54,281 nt of DNA from Coemansia sp. RSA 1804 (taxonomy: Eukaryota > Kickxellomycota > Kickxellomycetes > Kickxellales > Kickxellaceae): assembly GCA_027578815.1 (NCBI GenBank), contig JANBTH010000026.1, forward strand, positions 1 to 54,281, written 5' to 3'. Numbering within the stretch: position 1 is the first letter of the stretch; each line of letters opens with the position of its first letter. Below, in pieces: positions 20,189-30,186 of this stretch. A program made the translations under genes and the position numbers. Under the pieces are notes generated by a model. The model was not told the DNA's origin, searched no databases, and saw only the letters and a program-made list of their open reading frames with translations.

Positions 20189-22170
20189 TCATGGCTCGAA
20201 TATATCTGGCTCGATGGTGTCCAGAACACGCAGAATCTCCGACGCATCAGGGCGTTTACTGGGATCGGGGTTGACCATGCTGCATAGAAGCGCCTCAATA
20301 TTAGCCGGCAGCGGATCACCAGACAGAAATCTTCTGAACTCCCTCGGCGTGGCCTTATGACTGCGCAGCGTGCGGCGGCGGACCAGTGGGGCTGGACTGT
20401 CTGGACCAGAACTAAGGCTTCGCGACAGGGTTTGCCAGGGCGGCCCAACAGCAGCGGCAGCCGAAACAGGCGAGGACGGTAGCGTTGATCTCCCAAGATG
20501 TCTATTGGCTGGCGCATGAAGCGACGATCCAGGCACCGAGTGATCCAACGCACCAGATGCATTTGCGGTAGATGGCACAATGGCCGTGGGCATCGAGGTG
20601 AGGTAGTGTCGCTCCTCCCATTCCCAGAAGGCACCCTTTGACGCAAGAAGCATCTGCTCAACGCTGCTCTTGACGCTGGCGTAGGGCTCGCGACCACTGA
20701 CAAACAGCGTGTAAAGGGTGACGCCAAGTGAATAGACGTCCATCTTGTGCAGTTCGTCCGCAGAATTTTCACTTCGCATCGGCGATGCTAGCGACTCTGG
20801 TGCGCAGTATGGCACGGTTCCGCTGAAGTCTGTGTATGGTGGATAGTCGAGAGGAGCAAACTCGGGGCATGTGTCGCGCATTGTGGCCAGTGCGGCAGCC
20901 GAGAACTTTGCTGCGGTAAAGTCGGCTAGACAAATGTCGCCATTGCGATCGAGCTAAAGAGACAGAGAAAAGAACAATTGAGTGAAGGTATTACAGATTG
21001 CATTAGACCATTGTTCTCTGTATTGTTGGTAGAAGAGCACATAACAAAAGAAGTGTGCTGGCAAAAGGAATATGAGCATGCACACAAGCAAAGCCAATAG
21101 AGTGACGGGTTGTGCATACCTGCACAGCAATGGAAGCCGAACAATGGCTCTTATACAAATAAAGACACAAAAATAGGGCAAATCCAAAAAGAAATGCAAG
21201 CAACGAATACGCGAAAGATGTTCCAGCATTGTTCGACTGGACCAAAATAGGGGGAGATAAAAGAGCGTGACACTGTTTCCAAGGACAAAGGAAGTAAAAT
21301 GACCCAACAATAATAACAACAACAGCAATAAAACACCACCGCCACGAGTATGCACACAAACGGCATTCGCAGATAACTTACCAAAATGTTGTGGCCCTTG
21401 ATGTCCATATGAGCCATGCCTGCGTCCTTGAGCGAAAGAACCGCCATAGTGAGCTGTCTAGCCCACTGGAAGAACAGCTCTGCGTTCATCAGCTGCCTGT
21501 TTGCAACCATCCACGACCAGCCAGGCCCGTTGTCGCAGAGCTCAAGCACAAGCGCCCACTCGCCATCGCCTGCAATTGCCTGTGCAGCAGCAGCAGGCCA
21601 TGGGTACACAACGCAGGCACCTTGGCTCTGGCCGTTGAGATCGCGCAGATTGACCATCCCAAAGCACCCGACTGTGGCAGCGGGTGTTGGGCCCAGCTGC
21701 CAGAACGCCGCTGCCTCTATCAGCCCGAGTTCACGCGCATCCAGGTTGCCGGCATGTGGGATCTTGACTGCGCAAGGAGTGATTATGTTGCTGAGCCGAT
21801 CGTCATGGCTGGTGCTTGCGGACGGCAGCGAATGGCCCAGAGATCCACGACAGACGGTCGAGTACTGGCCGGAGCCTAGAACTTTGGAGCGATCGATGTG
21901 GGCCACAAGCGGGCATGTGTGGTGTGCATCTAATGACGACAGCGTGTCGTTGGAAGATAGCGAACCCATTGGGTTAATCTGTGGTGGCGACTTGCCAACT
22001 ACAATCGGCTCCACCGCCTCTTGCTTTGCAACAGGAGCCACGGGTGTCGGCGACATGCATCTGCTGATGATAAGCTGCGGAAGTCCTGCGGCGGCTGCAA
22101 CCTGAGCAGAGGATATGTGCTTCTTTCCCAAAGGCACAGCATAGAGCTTGGCATGGTCATGAGCAGCCAT
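20189..22170 (-). CDS. Serine/threonine protein kinase, two exons
   Basis: On the minus strand the exons are 22170-21382 and 20953-20189, separated by a 428-nt GTAAGT...TTTAG intron in phase 0, giving 517 residues. Kinase landmarks: glycine loop LGSGQYSTVCRG (98-109), CAVKIP with Lys136, the catalytic loop HMDIKGHN (254-261), the metal motif as ADFT (274-276, Thr in place of Gly of DFG), YCAPES for APE, and MDVYSLGVTLYTLFVSGREP. The N-terminal 90 residues and the C-terminal part after the lobe are low-complexity, the latter rich in Ser/Pro. The exon junction falls between the catalytic and metal loops, and joining restores spacing exactly. The family within fungal kinases is not recognised; the DFT variant retains the metal-binding Asp, so activity is likely. 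The start is the ATG at 22170; upstream codons begin from TTG. Confidence 0.88.
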
Positions 22171-24032
22171 GCTTCGGAGTGGCAAGTACAAGTGCGGGTG
22201 CGGAATAGAACAAATGAATTATTAGGCTTTCTTGCCAAGAGCAAAAGAAAGGACGTGTGGTTGTGTGTTTTTGTGTTGGTTTGTGGTGCACAAGAAGAAA
22301 AAAGGTGGAGATGGATTGAATATTAAACCCAATATTGTTCATATACGCCCAAGGAAAAAAAGTTCCAAATATTTCGCCAACCAACCCGTTTGCCCGAATA
22401 AATAAGTCTTTCTCTTTCTTTGGAGGAAGGTTGTGTGTCCAGACTAGAACGAACTGCCAGCAGCGATGGCACCTCGTATTTAGCCTCTTTTTGCTGTTGG
22501 AATTGAGGTGTGGAGATGGGCAGCGGGTTTAGGCCCAGCACACCATGATATGCCCTATATTGGCGAGTCTTTCTGTTGCAGCGCTGGGCTTCTCCTTTTT
22601 TCTGGGGGGTGGGAAAACTTCGTGCAGGCAACGGAGAAAAATGCGGAGAAATAGGATGGAATGAAAGTGGCCTAAATATCACGGCAAGAACAACAAGAAG
22701 TATATGTATGCCTTTTTCAAAGTAATCTAAAGCACCAGAGTGTAGAGAGAGAACAGAGCAGCAAAGAACGCCCAAAGAAGAGAAGAAAGGAGGGAGGGAT
22801 GGTGATGAAAAAAGTATTTTTCTGCCGATTTATTCGCCTTTCACTTTCGAAAATCTGGAAGCTGGATGTTGATGTCCAAAGCAGCCAGCAAAAAGACGGA
22901 AAAAACCCACCTTTATAGCATAGAGAAAGAGTGAAAAAAAGGCAAAAACGGGAAGGGGGCAAAAAAGTGTGGTTGCTGACACACCAACCAAAATTCCATC
23001 CATCGCGTCCTCGTGCCCGCTTCACTTGCCAATTTTTTACGGCGCACATTCCGCCGCCCTGCTTTTTTCTTTCTTCCCTCTTTTTTTTCTGCGGGTCACT
23101 ACAGTAGCGCCAGCATCCAGACAGGCTTTATTCCCGATCGCGCCTGCTGGTTCCAGCAGGTTTTGCTGGCGTTTTATTTCTCATGCAGCTCCCCCCAAAA
23201 GCGCAAAAGCCCAAATGGGCTGGATGGCCCAACGCTGCAGGCTCTGCGTTTCCCTTCTGGTCCGCATCGCATTTGGGAAACAGGAAAGCCGAATGGAAAA
23301 GCATGGCTGGGCACTGTGCGACAAGACAAAAGAAAGGGTCACCAACCACACCAAAGCCTGGTTGATCATCATCATAGCAAAATGTGTTGGTTGCGCCAGA
23401 GCCTGGAAGAGAAAAGGGGTTAAAAAAAGCACCGTCTTTTGTGACGCAAAATGATGCGCATAATATGCCGTGTCCACATCACATGCATATCTTTTTCCGT
23501 TCTTTGGCCGAGCCATTCTTTATTAAAATAAAACAATCAAAGCTTCTTTCATGCAAAGAGGCAATTGCTTTGCTTTGCTGTGCTTCGAATTCTACAATAG
23601 AAACGTCTTCATCTACAATCCAGGCCTGCTTTGTCGTTACTTGTCCGGATCAATCAGGGGGTATCTGTCATTGCTATAAAACCCAGCTGCTGTGCTCTCC
23701 GGTTGTCTATATGCAAGAGCTAGAAGCCGCCTCAAAATTGATCGACAGCCAACTGCGCAGTCCCTTGCTTCTGCCCATGCACGGTGCCTGATCCGCCCAT
23801 TCCCAAGACAACAATGGCTTGCCTGCAGCGCCCAGTTACCTATCCCAGCCACACCGCCAACAGCCCTACTAATCCCTCTGCACCAGGCCAATTGAGGCCA
23901 GAAGAGGCGACTGCCAACACATTATTCATTCCAACGCCACCTGAGCACAGGCCAGCTGCTCACCATCCATGGACAAAACAATATAGAAAACAAGAAAAGG
24001 GAATAAGGAAACGACGGATTATTAATTTAATT
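22171..24032. other. Gene-poor region between kinase and TSPO (1.86 kb)
   Basis: No gene is supportable. 22560-22960 is purine-rich on the plus strand, consistent with the upstream region of the minus-strand kinase. A TATAAAA at about 23676 is not followed by a credible plus-strand gene. Confidence 0.45.
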
Positions 24033-24554
24033 CTACAACGGCAGACGTGCTCTGCTCTTCTGGATCAATGCTAGATTCCACACCGCCAGCGCATGTGTTA
24101 CGAAAAAGCACAAGAGATGAAGAAGACCGCCCGCAGTGCTTAACCGGAAGAACTGCACCAGCGCAAGGAGCTGAAGTACCACGGCCAGCGAGATATCGGC
24201 CATCGCTGCTTTGACATACATGGGTCCAGATGCTACTAGTGCTGGCCAGAAAACCAGGAACGTGAGCGATAACCAGTAGTACGCAAGCCCCCAATGCCCC
24301 GCCTGCACCACTACGGCTGTTTCCCGATTGCTGCTGTTTCCCAGAACCATTTCGTTCGACACAAGGTAGGTTGCCACGCCCTCGATAGTATACAGCGCGG
24401 TGAACAGCGGCAGTAGCATCGAGTGCGGCACATTGTATTTTGGCTTGTGTAGCCGGCTATGCCAGCCAGATGCCCCCGGCCGCAGCGCCTTGTACGATGC
24501 GCCAAGCCCAATTCCCAGCGGTATCCCAACGGACAGCCCAAGCCAACTAGACAT
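24033..24554 (-). CDS. TSPO: TSPO/MBR family translocator protein
   Basis: This 173-residue protein is predicted to be a five-helix membrane protein of the TSPO (peripheral benzodiazepine receptor) family, usually in the outer mitochondrial membrane and linked to tetrapyrrole and sterol binding and oxidative stress. The length matches human TSPO (169). Helix 1-2 contains GWHSRLHKPKYNVPHSML, corresponding to the W-x5-KP-x3-PP signature, followed by LYTIEGVATYLV. Later helices carry GLAYYWLSLTFLVFWPALV and the terminal THALAVWNLAL. Several tryptophans typical of the family are replaced (for example PLFTALY for PVWxxLY), so it is a divergent member. The ATG at 24554 is the first; the frame continues upstream only from GTG. 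It lies downstream of the Sae2/CtIP gene on the same strand. Confidence 0.85.
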   Translation of the reverse strand: MSSWLGLSVGIPLGIGLGASYKALRPGASGWHSRLHKPKYNVPHSMLLPLFTALYTIEGVATYLVSNEMVLGNSSNRETAVVVQAGHWGLAYYWLSLTFLVFWPALVASGPMYVKAAMADISLAVVLQLLALVQFFRLSTAGGLLHLLCFFVTHALAVWNLALIQKSRARLPL

Positions 24555-25086
24555 TTTCTGCTTTCGTTTTTCTCTCTCTGATATGAGACGACTGACGATT
24601 GTATGCACAGATGCAAAACCAGCGAAGAAGTAAAACACGGGCTCGACAAGCGGTTAGAGTTGTGGTGTTAAGGAATGAGAAGCTAAAAAAGCGAACTATA
24701 CAGATACAGATACAGACACAGATAGAAAGAAGAGGAGGGGGAAAAAAGTACAAACTAATGCTGGCTGTGGTCTAAAATGCACTTGAAGGTTATAATACGA
24801 AAGGAAAGAGAGAAAGAGAAAGAGAAAGGAAAGAAAGAGGGCAAAGAAGGCAAAAAGAGTGGGAATGCGGCGGCCTTTGTGCTTCTCACAATCATTCTTT
24901 CCTTTTTTTATCGCCTCCCTCTCTTCTCGCAGTCTGAAAAAGGCACAAAAAGATCATTTCCAGCACACAAACAGATGACATGCCTGTCCGCTCCGTCTTT
25001 ACCCCGCTCCCAAACAATGCAGGGTGCGCAGCTCACAGAGGAATGGCATTGTTGGGCCGGACTTTGAGCGCAGAAAAGCTAGAGCA
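24555..25086. other. Intergenic between TSPO and Sae2/CtIP genes, with simple repeats
   Basis: 532 nt without a gene. It contains a short ACAGAT-type tandem repeat at 24699-24724 and a GAAAGA-type purine tract at about 24800-24860. T/C-rich sequence on the minus strand next to the TSPO start suits its promoter. Confidence 0.5.
24699..24724. repeat. Short ACAGAT microsatellite
   Basis: About four imperfect copies of ACAGAT (one copy ACAGAC) in tandem, in the promoter region of TSPO. Simple-sequence repeat with no evident function. Confidence 0.7.
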
Positions 25087-26539
25087 CTATTGCTTGCTCT
25101 TGCGCAGGATCTCTGGTCCGCCAGTGCGGATCGGAGGAAAGTAATCAATGTCCCAGAAGTGCTCCGGCGTTGTTGGCCGTTTCTGCTCGCTCCTTGGCCC
25201 AGCAGAATCCCTGGAACCACGCGCACCGCCATCCTTGCTCTTCTTTGTTCTGCTTCTGTGGGCGCAGAGCGAGTGTGGATTGCGATTCGGAAGCACAAGC
25301 CCCGGAACACTGTAGAATGCCCTGCATTGCTCACAGTCGTCAACTGCCGCAAGAATCCGCTGCAGGTGGGCGCTGTTCTGCTGCGCAGTGTCGTGTTTGG
25401 CGGCCTTTGGCTTGGCTTCTGAGCAGCCCACATACTCCCGCGTCTTCTCTACCCAGTCCTCGACCTTCTTGTTCCCCTCAATGACATCCTGCTTGACTGC
25501 TGCATGCCACATCTCCTTCTGCTCCTCGCCCCGTTTGCTTCTATTGCTGCTGCTGTTGCTATCGTGGTTCGACTGCGGACAGAGCTCTGCTAGCTCCGGC
25601 TCCTCAATTGGCAGAACAAGATCGCTAAAGTCCAGCTGCGTCTCCTGCGAGCTTAGCAGCGCTGGTTGCTTCCCAGATCTCTGTAGTGGTGGCTGTTTGT
25701 CAGCGGGTACTGTAACATACTTTGCTTCCTCTTTGGCACCCGCCTTTGGGCTGGCAGGCTTCCTCCACTCGCGCTGCTTCCTCTGCACAAGCGGCCAACA
25801 TATAGTGTTCAGCGGAGACGACAGAAGCCGTGGCAATGCATCGCCAGCTCCACCAGCTCCACGTGCCCTCTTCGTTGGCGTTTCGTCCATAATGCCTGGC
25901 GCTCTGCTGTGCTTTGCGCCAGCCATGTCGCTCCGCATACGAGCTATGTTGGTCGGGGATGTGACACCGCAGCGCCTGCCTCGAGACCCGCTGCCTGGCG
26001 CCATCATCGACTCCTCAACCGCCTCAAAGTCCTCAAAGGTCTGCAGCCGCACTGGCTGCGCCGTCTGTCTCGCTGTGTTCTGCTTGCCGCCCATGACCTC
26101 GGGTCGTGTGCTGACTGTCCGATTAAGCTGCATGTACTTGTCAGACAATTGCTCGTAGTCTCTGCACTTTGTGGTGTACTGCAACTTTAGCCGCTCGTAC
26201 TCGCGGCACTTTTCCGTGTATAGCTGCAAATACGCCGACTGCTGATCGTCTTCCCTGGATGTCTGGCCATTCGGCGCTTCGTTTGTACCTAGCATTCACG
26301 AATCAAGAGTCGTGACTTGAACGCAGTTAGCATTTTGTTTCTGTTTTCTTCCTAGTAAAGCGATCTGGAAGGGATTGTTTGCCTTTTCAAAGAAGAAAAA
26401 GTTACATAGAGTCGGGGTCTGATACTTTACCTACTGCTGCTGCTGTATTTCCAAGCCGTGTCTGCAGGTTGCCCAGAATAGCAGACATTTGCTCGACAGC
26501 CGTTCTGACCATCTCTGAGTCTATTACGCTTGTAGTCAT
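25087..26539 (-). CDS. SAE2: Sae2/CtIP/Ctp1 DNA end-resection factor, two exons
   Basis: Exons on the minus strand are 26539-26431 and 26288-25087, separated by a 142-nt intron (GTAAAGT donor, GCTAACTG branch-like site, GCTAG acceptor), giving 436 residues. Phases match (1/1). The C-terminus is diagnostic for CtIP/Sae2: CEQCRAFYSVPG (CxxC), LCAHRSR, and TTPEHFWDIDYFP, equivalent to the CDK-regulated NTPENFW of human CtIP. This domain activates Mre11-Rad50-Nbs1 to start resection of double-strand breaks. Exon 1 adds a hydrophobic-heptad segment (MVRTAVEQMSAILGNLQ) ahead of the coiled coil LYTEKCREYERLKLQYTTK, the tetramerisation region. The middle is low-complexity. Without exon 1 the frame could start at the ATG at 26295, which overlaps the acceptor; the spliced model is preferred. 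Confidence 0.85.
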
Positions 26540-27359
26540 TGCGCGCAATGTAAATCCAATACAAATGTAAAAAAAAAAAGAGAAAAAAGAAGAAAAAAGA
26601 ATTAGAAATAAAAAGAAAATGGGGGAGAAAAAGAGCAAGGCAAGCTTTGTAAGGAAATAATATAAATGGTTTGTCCGCAGTTATTTTTTATTTTGACCGG
26701 CGTTGGTGCCTTTTATACTGCCATGAATAAAGTTCATTTCAATCGTTCACCCCTCCCCCCTTTGTTGTTTGCTGCGCACAGACATGAAGGACATGTTGCA
26801 AATGTGAAGAACAATTGTTTTAATATCCTGCTTTGCTCATGTGTTCTGCTCTGCAAATACATAGAGGTGCAGCAGATGGGGTGCTTTTGTTTTTTCTCTA
26901 CAGTGTGGCTGCGGCTGAATGGACAAATGGAGGTAACGCCAGATTCTTTTGCTGAGACCAAACCTGCTCTTTTCTCTAACTTGAAGGCCTCGTAAGCTGC
27001 AATAAATAAAGAGAGAGAAAGAAAGACAGAGATGAGACGAGACAGGAAGTGCCTAGAAGCGTTTCTTTGCTCAGGGACAAGCGTGGACAAAACAAAATCA
27101 TACTCGCACCAAAATCTGATGCTTATTTTTCATATGCGGTCTCGTTCCATCTCCCACACCCCCTTGTCCGTTTTTATCAGCTGCAATTGAGATAAGAAAC
27201 TAAACCTCCCAAGATCAATGGCTTCTTCCTTTCTCTTATATTATTAGCGCCTCTTTATTTTTGCTAATTATCTTGGGTCGTTGTGCTTTGCACTATTACT
27301 ATTTACTGCCGCTGACACAAGGGACACGTAGCTACACCTGTAGAATAAGCACACGCACA
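26540..27359. other. Divergent promoter region, Sae2/CtIP and QPRT genes
   Basis: 820 nt between starts and no gene. An A-rich tract at 26566-26600 lies just upstream of the Sae2/CtIP start. AT-rich, T/C-biased sequence at 27215-27300 precedes QPRT. Confidence 0.5.
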
Positions 27360-28235
27360 ATGGCCAAGCATGCGGCTCTTCTGCCCACCACGTTCGCACG
27401 AATCATCGAGAACTGGCTAATTGAAGACATTCCGTCCTTCGACTACGGGGGCTACGTGGTAGGCGATGACGAAAAGCAAGCCACACTGTACTGCAAGAGC
27501 GATGGCGTTCTGGCAGGCGTGCCGTTTTTCAACGAAGTGTTCCGCCAAACGGGATGCACGGTTTACTGGAGCTTTGAGGAGGGCGCCGAGATCATCCCGA
27601 TGGAAGGCAGAGTAGCAGTTGCGCAGGTGTGTGGGCCAGCACGGCGCATCCTAATGGGCGAGCGTCTGGCCTTGAACATCCTGGCTCGCTGTAGCGGCGT
27701 GGCCACTCGTGCGCGGAGCCTACGCAAGATTGCCGACACGAATGGGTTTGTCGGCGTCGTTGCTGGGACGCGCAAGACGACGCCTGGGTTCCGGCTTGTT
27801 GAGAAGTACGGCATGGAGGTTGGTGGTGCCGATACGCACCGGATGGATCTGTCGACTATGGTGATGCTTAAGGACAACCATGTCTGGGCAACTGGTTCCA
27901 TCACCGATGCTGTTGAAAAGGCCCGCTCCGTGGCCGGCTTCTCTATCAAGATCGAGGTCGAGTGCCAGTCCGAAAAGGAGGCCCTTGAGGCCATTGCTGC
28001 TGGTGCTGACATTGTGATGCTTGACAACTTTACCCCAGAGTCCATTGCGACTGCCGCTACCAGCCTCAAGGCCCACTGTCTGTCCATTAACAAAAACGTG
28101 CTGATCGAGGCCAGCGGCGGAATAACAGAAGAAAACGCATCCCGGTACATGATCCCCACCATCGACATAATCAGCTTTGGCTCCATGACTCAGGGCGTTC
28201 CTCATGTGGATTTTTCGCTAAAGATTTCACCTTGA
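27360..28235 (+). CDS. BNA6: Nicotinate-nucleotide pyrophosphorylase (quinolinate phosphoribosyltransferase)
   Basis: QPRT converts quinolinate and PRPP to nicotinate mononucleotide, CO2 and pyrophosphate, the step that joins tryptophan degradation to NAD synthesis. The 291-residue length equals the family norm. Motifs visible in order: LARCSGVATRAR, GTRKTTPGFRLVEKYGMEVGG (PRPP/quinolinate-binding Arg and Lys), HRMDLSTMVMLKDNH, KIEVECQSEKEALEA, DIVMLDNFTPE and the C-terminal IEASGGITEEN. The ATG at 27360 is chosen; the frame is open further upstream but only from a TTG, and homologues begin with the HALLP-like sequence that follows this ATG. It converges with SF3B5 with only 96 nt between stops. 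Confidence 0.97.
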   Translation: MAKHAALLPTTFARIIENWLIEDIPSFDYGGYVVGDDEKQATLYCKSDGVLAGVPFFNEVFRQTGCTVYWSFEEGAEIIPMEGRVAVAQVCGPARRILMGERLALNILARCSGVATRARSLRKIADTNGFVGVVAGTRKTTPGFRLVEKYGMEVGGADTHRMDLSTMVMLKDNHVWATGSITDAVEKARSVAGFSIKIEVECQSEKEALEAIAAGADIVMLDNFTPESIATAATSLKAHCLSINKNVLIEASGGITEENASRYMIPTIDIISFGSMTQGVPHVDFSLKISP

Positions 28236-28331
28236 AGGCCTTGCTTTCTTTTTATTTCAATACAACGCTACAAAACTTATTCCTTCTATAGCGTCTGACT
28301 AATACATTATATTTTGCTTACTATGCTTTGC

Positions 28332-28589
28332 TCATTGTTCTTTCTTTGGAGGTGGTGGTGGTCCACACGGCTGGTACATCCTCTGGAGCATGTTGAATTT
28401 TGTCCGTGCCAATGTTTCGCCTTCTGCTATACTGATATACGTGGCCAGGCTTTCGTCTGCCACATAGTAAGCTAAAGTATCGCGGTGTTGGTTGGTCAGC
28501 CACTCGTACTTGCTCGTGTCTGCGTTGCCTGTCCCTACATGCCTTGCATGCAGCTGCTCCGTCTGACTGTGCATACCAAACTTGTCCAT
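28332..28589 (-). CDS. SF3B5: Splicing factor 3B subunit 5 (SF3b10/Ysf3)
   Basis: This 85-residue protein is a small structural subunit of the U2 snRNP SF3b complex, which recognises the branch site. It matches the family end to end: MHSQTEQLHARHVGTGNADT, YEWLTNQHRDT, YISIAEGETLARTKFNMLQ and MYQPCGPP. Human SF3B5 has 86 residues. An ATG 57 nt upstream (28646) would add 19 residues absent from the family; the internal ATG at 28589 gives the standard N-terminus. The C-terminal PPPPPKKEQ is slightly longer in prolines than usual. Confidence 0.95.
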   Translation of the reverse strand: MDKFGMHSQTEQLHARHVGTGNADTSKYEWLTNQHRDTLAYYVADESLATYISIAEGETLARTKFNMLQRMYQPCGPPPPPKKEQ

Positions 28590-29104
28590 GGTTTGTTTAT
28601 TTGGGATATAATCTTGGGAAATTGAATGAGATTTCAAACTTTTCATCTTTAACCTCTAAAAAAATATTTGGCTGATTTTTATTGTCCGGCTACAATTTGT
28701 TTTTCGGTATTTACTTATGGTAATTCACGTGGATGATAGCCAAAGATTCTTTGTTCTTTGTTTTTTATTTGCATAGTAGGCATGTTCAGAAACCGATACC
28801 CAATTTCGTCAAGCGCTTTTACATGCTTTTTTGCAATCTTAAACATCTTCATTATACAATTGTTTACTTGATTAATAAGAAAAAGAAAATGGATATGGAT
28901 ATGAATAGAGAGATTCGGGATTGTTCTTTTAAAAAGTAGGACTTTTTAGATGTTTAATTTCTATTAGAGCAAATGAACGCTGCTCTTTACCCTTGAATAA
29001 ATTTGTAGTTCTGCAATTTTAAACTATATTTTAACATTTATTTCTATTATTGAACAGTGCTGGCACTTTTATAATTGCTATATCTATACAACACTTGCTC
29101 GACA
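28590..29104. other. AT-rich intergenic, start of the AT-rich island
   Basis: About 515 nt that are clearly A/T-richer than sequence to the left. No gene is supported. It must contain the promoters of SF3B5 (minus) and the secreted protein gene (plus). Confidence 0.5.
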
Positions 29105-29809
29105 ATGAGACTTTTGTCTTCAAATGCCATTTTAGCCTGTGTATTTGTCATGGTAGTATCAAGAGTAAGCGTGGCGCAGGATGATGATCTCTGTAAAGAG
29201 GTGTCATCAGCTCAAATAGCCGCTGCCAATCCAGACGCCGAGCAGGCAGACTACTGTGATGACACAGACCATACGTTTGACATCCGAGGCGAGTGTAGAA
29301 CCAACGAGAATGCATACAAGTCGATTAACAAAGCCATCCAAAAGTGGGAGATTTCCAAGCGTGGCGAAGTAGTCGCAACTATTGCTTGGATGCTGTATGA
29401 ATCGAATGGCTGGAAAAATAACATTCAGCATTACCCTCGTTATGATCCGCAGGTGGCCACTCGCGCGATGTTTAGCAAGGAGATAGTGAAAGACTACGCT
29501 TGGGATGTGAAAAGAGATAGCTATACTTACATTCTTACCACAGTTCTCAGTGGACAAATGCCACTTAGTACTGCACACGAAGAGATTGTCAGGCTTGTGA
29601 TTGAGGATGAGTGGAGCTTTGGTGCTGGATTTTGGTATCTTGCTAAGAAGGCACCAGAATATCACAACCAAGATGATAAGTTAAGAAGCGGCAGTCAGGA
29701 TGACTTTGTTAATTATATGCAGTTTGGTGTTAAGGCTAATCTGACTGGTAGCCTTGATGCTCGTCTCAAGTGGTGGCAAGCTGCAAACAATAACATTATG
29801 GTGTCTTGA
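29105..29809 (+). CDS. Secreted protein of unknown function, 234 aa
   Basis: The N-terminus MRLLSSNAILACVFVMVVSRVSVA is a good signal peptide with cleavage likely near residue 24. The mature part has three cysteines early (LCKEV, DYCDD, GECRT). Its core has regularly spaced conserved-looking segments: INKAIQKWEISKRGEVVATI, MLYESNGWKNNIQHYPRYDP, ATRAMFS, EDEWSFGAGFWYLAKKAPEYH and a final RLKWWQAANN. I recall the pattern (ESxxW, HYP, GTR-like, SFGSGFWYL) from secreted fungal proteins without an assigned function. A glycosidase or lysozyme-like role based on the ES motif is speculation. The ATG at 29105 gives the signal peptide; upstream codons begin from TTG. It lies within the AT-rich island beside a transporter pseudogene. 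Confidence 0.8.
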   Translation: MRLLSSNAILACVFVMVVSRVSVAQDDDLCKEVSSAQIAAANPDAEQADYCDDTDHTFDIRGECRTNENAYKSINKAIQKWEISKRGEVVATIAWMLYESNGWKNNIQHYPRYDPQVATRAMFSKEIVKDYAWDVKRDSYTYILTTVLSGQMPLSTAHEEIVRLVIEDEWSFGAGFWYLAKKAPEYHNQDDKLRSGSQDDFVNYMQFGVKANLTGSLDARLKWWQAANNNIMVS

Positions 29810-30186
29810 TTTCAGGATACTACTTCAATATGTTTGACTTTGCATACCATCCATATATGTTTGCGTTTCAAATTATTGTAATGTAAGATAATATTACTAT
29901 TTTACTACCATACTTACAATAAATACGTTATTTGTTTTATACTTTAATATACAATCAAGCTTGTCGTTTTTTAGTTAGAGTGTTACACTTGACTTACGGT
30001 TGAAACCCAAACACTCTATAAACAGTACTTGCAAAAGTATTGTTGTTAAACAGCTATAATTTACTTATCAAATAAAAATTATCTTTACAATGTAAAGCTA
30101 TACGCAAATAATTTCAATTAAATTCTAAAAAGGCATGTTTTCAGTGCTTATATTTTGTAAGAGTAAAATGTGAATTATAGCAAGTT
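29810..30186. other. AT-rich intergenic between secreted protein gene and ABCC pseudogene
   Basis: 377 nt, strongly A/T-rich, with no gene. Convergent gene ends flank it. Confidence 0.5.

Noticed and set aside
23676..23895. TATAAAA followed by a plus-strand frame, possible small gene
   Set aside because: The frame is proline/alanine-rich without family resemblance and ends after a few dozen codons.
26295..26295. ATG at 26295 as the start of the Sae2/CtIP gene
   Set aside because: It overlaps the splice acceptor; an upstream exon in matching phase extends the coiled coil and is more convincing, though not excluded.
28590..28646. N-terminal 19-residue extension of SF3B5 from ATG at 28646
   Set aside because: Homologues start at the internal Met; the extension has no family counterpart.
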